From Oscillospiraceae bacterium (GTDB lineage Bacteria; Bacillota; Clostridia; Oscillospirales; Ruminococcaceae): a DNA stretch of 63,275 bases. The stretch covers positions 1-63,275 of the forward strand of contig SVMZ01000014.1 in NCBI GenBank assembly GCA_015067185.1. The letters are read 5' to 3'. How positions within the stretch are numbered: the stretch's first letter is position 1; each line of letters opens with the position of its first letter. Shown piece after piece: positions 17,444 to 26,378 of this stretch. A program made the translations under genes and the position numbers. Below the pieces are notes generated by a model. It was not told the origin of the DNA and ran no database searches. It saw only the letters and a program-made list of their open reading frames with translations.

Positions 17444-17487
17444 AAAATATCCGTATATCTGTTTTCGGGCAGATATACGGATATTTT
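17444..17487. terminator. Terminator after the aminopeptidase gene
   Basis: AAAATATCCGTATATCTG / CAGATATACGGATATTTT, an 18-bp perfect stem with an 8-nt loop. It lies between convergent genes and can serve both strands. Confidence 0.85.
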
Positions 17488-17566
17488 ATTGGACAAAATG
17501 AGAATTTTTCAATACTGACAACATAGAAAAATAAGGTTTTTCCGAGTATACTATACTCAAAACCGC

Positions 17567-18445
17567 TTATGTTTCTCTCATTTTTTTAGGGCTTGTTCCG
17601 GTAATCTCCTTGAAGTTCCGGTAAAAGGATCCCGAATCCCGATACCCACAGCAGTACATAATCTCTGTGATATCCATATCGGACTCCCGTAATAAACGGA
17701 TTGCTGTCTCAATTCGTTTTTCACTCAGATATTTCCCGAGGGACATTCCGAAATAATTTTTAAATTCTGAGCAAAACATTGACCGCGACATATATACCAT
17801 CTTTGCCAGTTCGTCCGTTGTCAATTCCTCAGAAGAGATATTTTCATTGATATATTCCTCTACCTGCTGCATTTGGCTGCGTCTTTTTTCAAAGGCAACC
17901 AGGTTCCGCAAATTCATGGGTTTATCGGTATATAGCCTTGCAAGCACCGCCAGCACACTGGCCAGGGCATATTTGATCACATCACGGTAACCGGCCTTTT
18001 TCTCCCTGTATTCTTCAAATAGCCGTTTGAAAACCACCTCAATATATTCTCTCTGTTCGGAGGGAACCGAAAGCTTCAACCTTAATCTTCGGCTGCCATC
18101 TGTTCTGCAGCCGGAAAGAAAACGAAGAAAACGATCGGTATCTCCGTTGGGCTCAATGATGCTCATGATGAAATCTTCCGTAAAGGAAAAAGCAATAATC
18201 TCTGCTTGTGTCTCGGTAATGGCTCTGTGTTCGATATTCGGCGGCAGAATAAAAACATCGCCTTTGGATATCACCGTGGAAACTCCGCCGATCTCGTGCC
18301 GCAGAGCTCCCTTCAGTATGTAGTACATCTGATAATAATCATGATGATGAAAGTGGGAAGCCCGTTCACTCCCTGCCATTCTTCGGATATAGAAATCCTT
18401 TTCCGAATCCGAATAATCGCTGAGCAATACCTCATCACGTTTCAT
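17567..18445 (-). CDS. AraC-family transcriptional regulator (divergent to the amidohydrolase operon)
   Basis: This 292-residue regulator has an N-terminal cupin sensor (HFHHHDYYQMYYILKG, about residues 36-51) and two C-terminal HTH units (from about residue 190; ELAKMVYMSRSMFCSEFKNYFGMSLGKYL and ITEIMYCCGYRDSGSFYRNFKEITGTSP). AraC proteins with a cupin sensor usually respond to sugars or carboxylates. It is divergent from the five-gene operon starting at 18556, separated by about 110 bp, and most likely activates it (inference from arrangement). Confidence 0.92.
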   Translation of the reverse strand: MKRDEVLLSDYSDSEKDFYIRRMAGSERASHFHHHDYYQMYYILKGALRHEIGGVSTVISKGDVFILPPNIEHRAITETQAEIIAFSFTEDFIMSIIEPNGDTDRFLRFLSGCRTDGSRRLRLKLSVPSEQREYIEVVFKRLFEEYREKKAGYRDVIKYALASVLAVLARLYTDKPMNLRNLVAFEKRRSQMQQVEEYINENISSEELTTDELAKMVYMSRSMFCSEFKNYFGMSLGKYLSEKRIETAIRLLRESDMDITEIMYCCGYRDSGSFYRNFKEITGTSPKKMRET

Positions 18446-18555
18446 TTACTCTCACCTCATTCTCGATTTTAATTCATAAACGATACTTTGTCAATATTTA
18501 TATCACTCTTCTTCGCAGTTCTCCTTTTTCATTTTTAATACAGAAAGGTGATTCT

Positions 18556-20169
18556 ATGTTTTATCTCAATATCGACGGTTTCTATGGGCTTGGCGCCTAC
18601 GAAGAGCCCGAGTACCGCACCCTGTCCGACCTTCTGACTCAAATGAACAGGCTCGGCATCCATGTCAGCGTCACCGCACAGGCTGAAGGACGCGACCTCA
18701 GCGCTCTCTTCGGCAACCGCAAACTGATGCGTGACATTGCCGAAACCCCCGGTGCCAAAGGACGCATTCTTCCCTGCTTTGCCATTGCGCCCGCTCTGGC
18801 TTTTGCCGAGGATGAATATACTTACCTGCTCGACCACCTGAAAAGCGGAGAAGTAAACTTTGTTCGGGTTTATCCGAAAACCTATCGTCACCCGCTCTAC
18901 CAGATCGAACGCATTCTCTCTGAAATCTCGCCCTATCGTCCTGTTGTCCTTTTGGATGCCGGCGAACTGAATACAACCGATTATCAGGATCTTATCACTC
19001 TTTCCGAGAAATTTCCGTATCTCAGCTTTATCATTACCAAAGCAGGCTGGTGGTTCTATACCCATCTCTCCGATCTTCTCTGGCGCCGCCCCAACATCCT
19101 CGCCGACATCTCCCTCTTCCATTTCCGCTCCGCCATTGAGCTGACGGTAAAACACTTTGGAAAAGAACGGGCCGTATTCGGTCTTGGCGGTGTTTCTCAT
19201 AACGGTGCAGCCATGGCAGCTCTTCGCTACGCCAAAATTGATGACTCAGACAGAGCGGCCATTGCGGGAGAAAACATTCTCCGCCTGATGCCCAACCAAA
19301 AACTTGCCGATGAGCTCCGCACTAACGCGTCTCATCTCGAATCCCGTATTGCCAATTCCTATTGGAAACCCTTTATGGATGGTAAAGGCGTACAAAACAC
19401 CCTTATCATCGATGCTCATACCCATATCGGTCCCATGGCCAGAGGTTGGTTTATGCCGGATGCAGAAATCGCTACCCATGTAGCCAAACTGGAAGAGGAA
19501 ATGAAGCTGTTCGGCATCAGCAAGATCGTCTCCACACCGGAGCCGGCCCTGTTCGGTCATCCCATCGAGGGCTGCGAGCTGGTTGAACGCGAAATTGCCG
19601 GCAAAGAAGACCGTTTCCGCGGCTATCTTCCCTTCAATCCTTTCTATGAACAGGATATCACCGACGAATTCATCGACCGCAAACTAAACGGCGGATATTA
19701 CATAGGCTTCAAAGCCATCCCCGAATACTGGCGTGTTCCCATTGACAGCCCTAAATTTGACCGGGTCTGGAAATACGCCGAAGCCCATCATCTTCCCACT
19801 CTCATCCATACCTGGGAAGGCAATGAGGGTAATGCCGCACGCTGTGCCACCGTTGCCGCCAAACATCCCGGCGCCTTCTTCATCTTCGGACATTCCGGCG
19901 GCGGCACCGCAGGACGGGAACAGGCTATAGAAGCAGCCATTCGCTATCCCAACGTCTATCTGGAATTCTGCGGCAGCTTTACCGCCCGTCAAAAATGGGA
20001 AGATACACTGAAACGTGTGGATCCCAAACGTGTCCTTTTCGGCACCGACACCTATCCCCACGACATTGCCTGGGAACTGGGACGTCTTCTCTCCTGCGAT
20101 ATCGATGATGCCACCCTGCGTCTTATCCTCGGCGAAAACATGCAGCGGCTCCTTGCTATGCGCATCTGA
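18556..20169 (+). CDS. Tandem amidohydrolase-2 protein with a degenerate N-terminal half
   Basis: This 537-residue protein is two TIM-barrel metal-dependent hydrolase units joined end to end. The second unit (about 283-537) is intact: HTH at 288-290, FGHSGGG with His446 and FGTDT with Asp498 match the metal ligands and catalytic Asp of amidohydrolase-2/decarboxylase enzymes. The first unit (1-280) keeps the fold pattern, including a final segment AVFGLGGVSHNG, but its HxH site is replaced by NIDG and it looks catalytically dead. It is the first gene of an operon with AtuA, DUF4387 and dehydratase subunits. The reaction could be hydrolysis or decarboxylation; the substrate is unknown. Confidence 0.87.
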   Translation: MFYLNIDGFYGLGAYEEPEYRTLSDLLTQMNRLGIHVSVTAQAEGRDLSALFGNRKLMRDIAETPGAKGRILPCFAIAPALAFAEDEYTYLLDHLKSGEVNFVRVYPKTYRHPLYQIERILSEISPYRPVVLLDAGELNTTDYQDLITLSEKFPYLSFIITKAGWWFYTHLSDLLWRRPNILADISLFHFRSAIELTVKHFGKERAVFGLGGVSHNGAAMAALRYAKIDDSDRAAIAGENILRLMPNQKLADELRTNASHLESRIANSYWKPFMDGKGVQNTLIIDAHTHIGPMARGWFMPDAEIATHVAKLEEEMKLFGISKIVSTPEPALFGHPIEGCELVEREIAGKEDRFRGYLPFNPFYEQDITDEFIDRKLNGGYYIGFKAIPEYWRVPIDSPKFDRVWKYAEAHHLPTLIHTWEGNEGNAARCATVAAKHPGAFFIFGHSGGGTAGREQAIEAAIRYPNVYLEFCGSFTARQKWEDTLKRVDPKRVLFGTDTYPHDIAWELGRLLSCDIDDATLRLILGENMQRLLAMRI

Positions 20170-20197
20170 TTTTACAAATTATTGATGAGGTGAATTT

Positions 20198-21565
20198 ATG
20201 AAAATTATCTCTCTTACCGGTATGCTCGGCTACGGTTACGATCGTGACGCTCTGGTCGAAGCATTTCGAAACGATCCCCCCGAATATATCGGCGTGGATG
20301 CCGGTTCCAGCGACCCCGGCCCCTATTATCTCGGTGCGGGCAAAGCCTTCACTAACCGCAGTGCCGTCAAACGCGATACCGAAATTGCGCTGCTTCTCGC
20401 CATGGAGCATAACATTCCCTTTGTCATCGGCACGGCAGGCGGCTCCGGCAGCAGCGACCACCTGCTTTGGATGCGTGAAATCATTGAAGAAATTGCCGAA
20501 GAACAGCATCTCTCCTTCAAAATGGCCTGCATTTACACCGATGTAGATACCGAATATCTTCTGAAAAAATATCAGGACGGCAAGGTTATCCCTCTTGGAC
20601 CGCAGTTACCGCCGGATGAGGAAACCATCCGCTCCTGCACCCGCATTGTCAGCCAGATTGGTGCCGGTCCGATCATGGAGGCACTGAAAAACGGCGCACA
20701 GGTGGTTCTTGCAGGAAGAGCCTGCGACACCGCCATCTATGCTGCTCCCTGCCTGATGAAAGGTTACGATCCCGGACTCGCCTATCATATGGCAAAAATT
20801 ATGGAATGCGGTTCCCTTTGTGCCAAACCCGCTGCCGCTGCTGACGGTATGATCGCTGTAATCGAAAAGGACTACTTTGAGCTGACCCCCTCCAACCCCA
20901 TCCGTTCCTGCAACATCACCAGTGTTGCTGCGCACACTCTCTACGAGCAATCCAGCCCTTATTTCATCACAGAGCCAGATGGCACTGCCGACCTGAGAAA
21001 TTCTGTCTACGAGCAGATCACGGATCGTACCGTCCGCGTCAGCAAAAGTACCTTCAAAGAAGCGGAGACCAAAACCCTCAAACTGGAAGGTGTCTCTCTT
21101 GCCGGTTACCGTACCATCTCCTTTGCAGAAATCTGTGACCCTGCCACCATCGCTCACATCGATACCATCTTTGCCGGAGTGGTTGAGTTTGTCGCTCAGA
21201 ATCTCGGAAGCACCTATCAAAGCTCCGATTATACTATTCAGCTGAGAAAATACGGCGTTCCCGCTCCGCTTGCCGACGCTACTTCCCCCATTCCCACCAC
21301 CAATGCAGGTGTTTTAATTGATGTCATAGGCAAGACTCAGGCCATCGCAGATACAGTGTGTTCTCTGGTTCGCTCCCGTATGCTGCACTATGACTATGAA
21401 GGACGCAAGAGCACTGCAGGTAATCTGGCTTTTCCCTTCTCCCCCTCTGATATCAGTATGGGCGCCGTCTACCGCTTCTCTTTCTATCATCTCGTTGCTG
21501 TGGATGATCTGAATGAGACCTCACACATTGAATACGAACAGATAGGAGGCTCCAACAATGGCTAA
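20198..21565 (+). CDS. AtuA-like (DUF1446) acyclic-terpene-utilization family protein
   Basis: This 455-residue protein belongs to the AtuA/DUF1446 family. It has GVDAGSSDPGPYYLG near residue 31, GTAGGSGSSDHL near 80 and AGRACDTAIYAAP near 172. AtuA was named in Pseudomonas citronellol catabolism, but the biochemical role is not established, and Firmicute members sit in carboxylate or sugar-acid loci. It starts after GAGGTG, 28 bp from the previous stop, and overlaps the next gene by 8 bp. The DUF4387 protein encoded next is the usual partner. Confidence 0.88.
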   Translation: MKIISLTGMLGYGYDRDALVEAFRNDPPEYIGVDAGSSDPGPYYLGAGKAFTNRSAVKRDTEIALLLAMEHNIPFVIGTAGGSGSSDHLLWMREIIEEIAEEQHLSFKMACIYTDVDTEYLLKKYQDGKVIPLGPQLPPDEETIRSCTRIVSQIGAGPIMEALKNGAQVVLAGRACDTAIYAAPCLMKGYDPGLAYHMAKIMECGSLCAKPAAAADGMIAVIEKDYFELTPSNPIRSCNITSVAAHTLYEQSSPYFITEPDGTADLRNSVYEQITDRTVRVSKSTFKEAETKTLKLEGVSLAGYRTISFAEICDPATIAHIDTIFAGVVEFVAQNLGSTYQSSDYTIQLRKYGVPAPLADATSPIPTTNAGVLIDVIGKTQAIADTVCSLVRSRMLHYDYEGRKSTAGNLAFPFSPSDISMGAVYRFSFYHLVAVDDLNETSHIEYEQIGGSNNG

Positions 21566-21863
21566 ACTGATTGATCTGGCCAAGGTTCTCCGCAGCAAAA
21601 ACGCAGGCCCCCTTTGGCTGACACTGGACGTTATGTTTGATGACTCCAGAAAGATGGAAGCGGTTATTGCCTCCGGGAAATTGACCCCTGAGATCGTGGC
21701 GAAACTGTATTCCACCGACCCAGCCTATGTTACCGTTACAGAATACAGCGTTGTCAACTCCATAAAAATCACCCTTCCCCGCCGTGCTGTCAGCGGCGAT
21801 ATCGACGATAACGATATCTATGGCTGCCAGCAGCACCTTCCTCTCGCCGGACTTGAAATATAA
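21558..21863 (+). CDS. DUF4387 protein, partner of AtuA
   Basis: This 101-residue DUF4387 protein is recognisable by MAKLIDLAKVLRSKNAGPLWLTLDVMFDD. It is typically encoded beside, or fused to, AtuA-family proteins, which suggests a complex. It overlaps the AtuA gene by 8 bp, so the two are probably translationally coupled. No catalytic residues can be assigned. Confidence 0.87.
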   Translation: MAKLIDLAKVLRSKNAGPLWLTLDVMFDDSRKMEAVIASGKLTPEIVAKLYSTDPAYVTVTEYSVVNSIKITLPRRAVSGDIDDNDIYGCQQHLPLAGLEI

Positions 21864-21901
21864 CTCAACAAAATTCATTGACACGGAGGTAATACAATCT
21901 C

Positions 21902-22819
21902 ATGATTTCACGGGAAATATACGAAGAAGTCATCTTCCAGACCATCAAGCGCGGTGCAACAGAAGTACAGCAGGATGTTGTCAGCGCCTTTGAATCTGCT
22001 ATCGCACGGGAAGAATCTCCCACCGCACGCAGCGGACTTGAAAAAACACTGGAGAGCATTATCCTCTCCAAAAAAAATGCCTCTCCCGCCTGCCCCGATA
22101 CCGGCTGGCCCATCTTTTATTTCAAACTCGGCAATGATTGTGAGTTTGAAGGCGGCTTTATGGCCCTTGAAGAGGCTACACGCCGCGCTGTTGCTCGTGC
22201 CACCAAACAAGGCTATCTGCGTGCTACCATGAAGCATCCTCTCACCGGTTTTGACCCCGGCAACAACATCGGCAGCAATATCCCCGATTTCACCTATAAG
22301 TTCGTTCCCGGCAGCTCTATGGAAGTTTCCTATGTTGCCAAAGGCGGCGGCTCTGAATGCTTCGGCGGAACCCGCCACCGTGTCATCGCCTTCGCAGACG
22401 GTGTGACCGGGATTAAAAAATTCGTCACTGACTGCTTCATTGATTCTACCAGAGCCGGAGCCATCTGTCCTCCCTCCATTCTTGGTGTCGGCATCGGTGG
22501 TACTGCCAACGTAGCTGCCAACCTTGCCAAAGAAGCTGCTTGTCTGCGCAAAATTGGTTCCCGCCATCCTGAACCCGCTTTCGCTGAATTGGAAGATGAA
22601 CTGCGGACAGCGCTGAACTCCCTGGGCATTGGTATTATGGGTGCCGGCGGCACCACTTCCCTCTTTGATGTCAACATCGAATATGCCTACACCCACATTG
22701 CCGGCATTGCAGTGGCCACCAGCAGCAACTGTATGATCGCCCGCCGCGCCACTTCCCGCATTGATGCGGATGAAACCGTTACTGCGCTTTGCGAGCCCGG
22801 CTGGTTCGAAGGCAGATAA
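21902..22819 (+). CDS. Class I fumarase/L-tartrate dehydratase-like alpha subunit
   Basis: This 305-residue Fe-S hydro-lyase alpha subunit (TtdA/FumA N-terminal type) dehydrates a hydroxy-dicarboxylate. Conserved blocks include CPDTGWPIFYFKLG (cluster Cys near residue 67), GGGSECFGGTRHRV, ICPPSILGVGIGGT and TSSNCMIARRATSRIDAD. It is followed by the separate beta subunit, the split arrangement common in anaerobes. Its place behind the amidohydrolase and AtuA genes suggests the true substrate may be an unusual hydroxyacid rather than malate. Confidence 0.9.
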   Translation: MISREIYEEVIFQTIKRGATEVQQDVVSAFESAIAREESPTARSGLEKTLESIILSKKNASPACPDTGWPIFYFKLGNDCEFEGGFMALEEATRRAVARATKQGYLRATMKHPLTGFDPGNNIGSNIPDFTYKFVPGSSMEVSYVAKGGGSECFGGTRHRVIAFADGVTGIKKFVTDCFIDSTRAGAICPPSILGVGIGGTANVAANLAKEAACLRKIGSRHPEPAFAELEDELRTALNSLGIGIMGAGGTTSLFDVNIEYAYTHIAGIAVATSSNCMIARRATSRIDADETVTALCEPGWFEGR

Positions 22820-22844
22820 TCAAACTATTTTTTGAAATGAAGGG

Positions 22845-23513
22845 ATGGATCACTCCATGGCAACTTATGAGATAAATATCGGACTGATCGGTGAAGGCGA
22901 AAGCTTTCCCGTGGAACAGCTCCGTATCGGAGATATCGTATACATCAGTGGCAAAGCATTCACCTGCCGTTCCCGTCTGCACCGCTGGATCTTCGATGAA
23001 GGACACCCTCTCCCCGCTGCCGCCGCGGAGCGTCAGCTTCTGATTCATGTTGGTCCCATCGTGCTCCGTGAGGGTACACCTAATGTAGATGAGACCTTTA
23101 AACTGGTCTCTTTCATGCCTACTTCCAGCATTCGCTTTGAAAAATGGGGTGCGCGTTCCGTTGAAAATTGGAACCTGAAGATGATTATCGGTAAAACCAC
23201 CATGGGCGAAGAGACCATGGAAAAGATGGCAGAACTGGGCTGTGTTCATGTCTCACCGCAGAGCGTCAGCCCCAATCTCTGGCTGGAGCATATCTCCATT
23301 GAAAATGTTGAACTTTTCGATGAACTCGGCACCATTGAAGCCACCTGGCTGCTTACTCTTGACAAACTTGGGCCCTTCGTGGTAGATATCGACACTCAGG
23401 GTAACAATCTCTTTGACTTGCTCGATCCAGTCATCGAGAAAAATCGTGAGGAAGCCTATAAAATGCTTGGCATTCCCGAAGACTTTACCTATACCAAACT
23501 TTACGGAAGATAA
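22845..23513 (+). CDS. Class I fumarase/L-tartrate dehydratase-like beta subunit
   Basis: This subunit of about 222 residues matches the C-terminal fumarase domain (LRIGDIVYISGKAFTCRSRLHRW; ENWNLKMIIGKTTMGEETMEKM). It should pair with the alpha subunit encoded 26 bp upstream. Two starts are possible: ATG 22845 lies only 1 nt after AAGG, whereas ATG 22857 has a more comfortable spacing. It is the last gene of the AraC-divergent operon and is followed by a strong terminator. Confidence 0.9.
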   Translation: MDHSMATYEINIGLIGEGESFPVEQLRIGDIVYISGKAFTCRSRLHRWIFDEGHPLPAAAAERQLLIHVGPIVLREGTPNVDETFKLVSFMPTSSIRFEKWGARSVENWNLKMIIGKTTMGEETMEKMAELGCVHVSPQSVSPNLWLEHISIENVELFDELGTIEATWLLTLDKLGPFVVDIDTQGNNLFDLLDPVIEKNREEAYKMLGIPEDFTYTKLYGR

Positions 23514-23529
23514 AACACTTTTCACATCA

Positions 23530-23565
23530 AAACCGCCTGAACGAAACAACACGTTCAGGCGGTTT
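23530..23565. terminator. Terminator between the dehydratase operon and the methyltransferase gene
   Basis: AAACCGCCTGAACG / CGTTCAGGCGGTTT, a 14-bp perfect stem between convergent genes. Confidence 0.88.
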
Positions 23566-23578
23566 AATTTTATGCTTT

Positions 23579-24733
23579 CTATTCTTCTTTTTTCTGCATC
23601 AGCAGGTTATATAATGTCGGTTGAAATCCGAATTCTTTCATCACCGTTTCTGCCTCGGCAAGGGCTTCCCGTTTGTTTTTTACCGGTATATTCTTTCGTT
23701 TCACCGCCCTGATCAGCAAATTTTTAGGTGTATGCGAAAGATCCACAAATTCCAGCACCTGCGTTTTATATCCATTGTATTCCAGCAGATTGGCTCGTAT
23801 AGCATCGGTAGAAAGGGCAGCCATGCGCTCTTTTATGATACCGAATTTTCCATACAGCGACAGATTCTCTGCTTTAAACTGGCTATTCAATTCATGCTGA
23901 CAGCAAGGCACTGAAAAAATCATGGAGGCATCCCATTTTATCGCATTATATAATGCATAATCGGTCGCTGTATCACAGGCATGCAGAGATATAACCATGT
24001 CTATTTCATCTGCAGGTTTATAATCTTTGATATTGCCCACTTCAAAGCTTAGCTTATCATATCCGTAACGCTTTGCCGCTGCTGAGCAGTTCTCTATCAC
24101 ATCCCGTTTAAGATCCAGACCGATAACACGGACATCCAACTGTCTTATTTCTGTAAAATAATAGTAGAGTATAAATGTGAGGTATGACTTACCGCAGCCG
24201 AAGTCAATGATATTCAGGCTTTTCTTCTCCAGCGTTTTTACTTCGTCATCAATAATTTCAAGAAAGCGATTAATCTGGCGGTACTTGTCATACATGGCAT
24301 TGACAATCTTACCTTCCGGTGTAAAAATCCCCATATCCACAAGTGCTGGAACAATTCTTCCTTCCGGAATCAGATAATCTTTTGTTTTGTTGTGATTTTC
24401 AGATATCTTCACACTTGCAGCTGCTGCTTTGGATTTATACGATACCTTCCCGTTTTTGGAAATCAGCACCATATGCTCACTTTCATTATCCCAAGCATTC
24501 AGTTGAAGAAACTTTCCCTGAAGCATCTCACAGCAGAACTTCTCCACATCCTGTTCAGAGAGATTCTGGTGAAACACCTGTGTTTTGGTGTATTGGGCCG
24601 CCTGATATCCTGCTTTCTTTTTCAGTATATCAACTCTTTTCAATTCACTGTTTTTCTCAGCCTGCTTGCTGAGTATCAGCTTTACCGGCGAATTTTTCAT
24701 TATTAAAGCTATTTTTGCTTCCAAACCGCTCAT
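23579..24733 (-). CDS. Class I SAM-dependent methyltransferase (Methyltransf_32-like)
   Basis: This 384-residue methyltransferase has a Rossmann core beginning at about residue 173 (LNIIDFGCGKSYLTFILYYYF, the SAM-binding GxGxG-like motif I). ISLHACDTATDYALY and SVPCCQHEL follow, the Cys-rich pattern of the METTL25/GSTCD-like Methyltransf_32 group. The N-terminal 150 residues form a separate domain that might bind nucleic acid (inference). The target is unknown, with tRNA or rRNA plausible. It overlaps the lipase gene by 4 bp (ATGA), so they are translationally coupled. Confidence 0.85.
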   Translation of the reverse strand: MSGLEAKIALIMKNSPVKLILSKQAEKNSELKRVDILKKKAGYQAAQYTKTQVFHQNLSEQDVEKFCCEMLQGKFLQLNAWDNESEHMVLISKNGKVSYKSKAAAASVKISENHNKTKDYLIPEGRIVPALVDMGIFTPEGKIVNAMYDKYRQINRFLEIIDDEVKTLEKKSLNIIDFGCGKSYLTFILYYYFTEIRQLDVRVIGLDLKRDVIENCSAAAKRYGYDKLSFEVGNIKDYKPADEIDMVISLHACDTATDYALYNAIKWDASMIFSVPCCQHELNSQFKAENLSLYGKFGIIKERMAALSTDAIRANLLEYNGYKTQVLEFVDLSHTPKNLLIRAVKRKNIPVKNKREALAEAETVMKEFGFQPTLYNLLMQKKEE

Positions 24734-25713
24734 TCATTAGTCCCTTCCGCAGCTTCTGTAAGCTGTAACTTTTCCTGCAAAAAGTCCAGCATATACATTT
24801 CTACATCTTTTCTGTTCAGCTCATTGAGAAGTTCGTGCCTGCAATCATTCCACAGCTTCAACGTAACATCGGTCCGTCCGTTTTCGATCAGCCTTTCGTA
24901 ATAATACTTGGGAGCTTTTCCGCAGCCTCCACAGGTATCGGCTGTTCCTCCCGTAACAAGAATGGGAATATCTTTCACCTTTTTTGCCCATTTCACAGAA
25001 CCAAACTCTTTTAGGGCTCCCAATAGCTCTCCGTAAGCACTTGCGGAAAACTCACCACCTGAGAGAGGATCTTTTACAAATTTCTCTATCTCCGCGGCAT
25101 CCCTTGTCAGCCATGCGGCAGCCTTATAAGGATCTTTTTCGCCTTCACTCATTCCTTTTTGGGCTGCTTTACTCAAAAGAGAACTGACTGCTGTTCTTCC
25201 TTTCAACAGCGTCGTTGCTTTTGCCACAACTCCACCAAGCCCCGCCATAGGATTTTGCAGAGGTGTTCCGCAGAGGATCAGCGTCTCCGGCTCGTTGTAG
25301 CGTTCCACATAAAGGCCGGCAGCAATGCTGCCCATACTGTGTCCGAAAAGTGCTGTCGGCAGCCCCGGGTAGAGTCGCATGGCATAGTCATACAATGTGT
25401 GCATATCCTTTAGCAGATAGTCAAATCCACCCTTTTTCATCGAAAATGTTCGGGGATGCCCCATATCACTTCTGCCATGACCAATATGATCGTTAGCAAA
25501 TACCGCAAACCCATTGCTTACAAGAAATCTTGCAAACCGATCGTACCTTCCGGAATGTTCATTCATACCGTGGGCAATCTGTATTACTGCACGCGGCTCT
25601 TTTTCCGGCAGCCAGCAACGAGAAAAAAGCCCCTCTTCTCCCGAAGCCGAAATCCCTGTGAGTTCTCTTGTTTCAATACCATCACTTTTTGTTGAACACA
25701 AAACATTCCGCAT
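24730..25713 (-). CDS. Alpha/beta hydrolase, monoacylglycerol lipase-like
   Basis: This serine hydrolase of about 327 residues has the family signature AHGMNEHSGRYDRFARFL and the nucleophile elbow GHSMGS. The His-containing end is NDCRHELLNE, and the lid is Lys/Ala-rich. It resembles lysophospholipase/monoacylglycerol lipases acting on lipid esters in the cytoplasm. I prefer ATG 25713 to the GTG nine bases upstream, because the latter would lie within the purine-rich ribosome site. It is coupled to the downstream methyltransferase gene, and a MarR regulator is encoded upstream. Confidence 0.9.
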   Translation of the reverse strand: MRNVLCSTKSDGIETRELTGISASGEEGLFSRCWLPEKEPRAVIQIAHGMNEHSGRYDRFARFLVSNGFAVFANDHIGHGRSDMGHPRTFSMKKGGFDYLLKDMHTLYDYAMRLYPGLPTALFGHSMGSIAAGLYVERYNEPETLILCGTPLQNPMAGLGGVVAKATTLLKGRTAVSSLLSKAAQKGMSEGEKDPYKAAAWLTRDAAEIEKFVKDPLSGGEFSASAYGELLGALKEFGSVKWAKKVKDIPILVTGGTADTCGGCGKAPKYYYERLIENGRTDVTLKLWNDCRHELLNELNRKDVEMYMLDFLQEKLQLTEAAEGTNE

Positions 25714-25830
25714 TCTCTCCACCCCTTTAAAAAACGATACTCTTTTTACTCTTTCTTTGCCTGAAACATCGCTTTCTCTTTAGTTCTTATCAATCATCTC
25801 AAAACACTTCTCTGTTGGTCAGCTTTTTCT

Positions 25831-26256
25831 TCATTTGATATCGCTTTTTTCCAGTCTGGAACTCATTTCTATCGAAAGCTTTTCCCAAAAGGAACGCAAC
25901 ACATCATCCTTGTAGGTACCATCTATTCTTTCTCCGGCTTCTTCTGCTGCTATATCTCCGTTGCTGGTTAGTTCCAGACAGACAACCCGGTCATCTTCCG
26001 CCATTCTTTTTCTTATCAGATATCCGAGTTCTGACAACTTTTTACACATAGCGGATGCATTGGCGGCGGCAATTCCGGTATGTTCTGCCACTGATCCTAT
26101 CGTAGCCCTGTCCATACTTTTTACTGTACACAACAACTTCAGCTGCATAACTGTTAACCCATGTTTCTGAGCCACCGGTTTTATCTTCTCATCAAAAAAA
26201 TCGTTCAAACTTTTCAGCGCTCTCCACACATTAAATCCTGCTTTACACTCATACAT
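25831..26256 (-). CDS. MarR-family transcriptional regulator
   Basis: This 141-residue winged-helix regulator has its recognition region at about 50-75 (TIGSVAEHTGIAAANASAMCKKLSELGYL) followed by the wing MAEDDRVVCLELT. MarR proteins generally repress by binding palindromes and are released by small aromatic or oxidant ligands. It lies about 115 bp upstream of the lipase-methyltransferase pair on the same strand and may control it. Confidence 0.92.
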   Translation of the reverse strand: MYECKAGFNVWRALKSLNDFFDEKIKPVAQKHGLTVMQLKLLCTVKSMDRATIGSVAEHTGIAAANASAMCKKLSELGYLIRKRMAEDDRVVCLELTSNGDIAAEEAGERIDGTYKDDVLRSFWEKLSIEMSSRLEKSDIK

Positions 26257-26378
26257 GCCAGCTCACCTCTCACCTTCGGTTATCTGCAGCTTATCTTACA
26301 CAATATATATACTTTATAACAATTATATAGTATAACACTTTTTCTTAAATGTCAACTACCGTCACGGATTTAAAAAAA

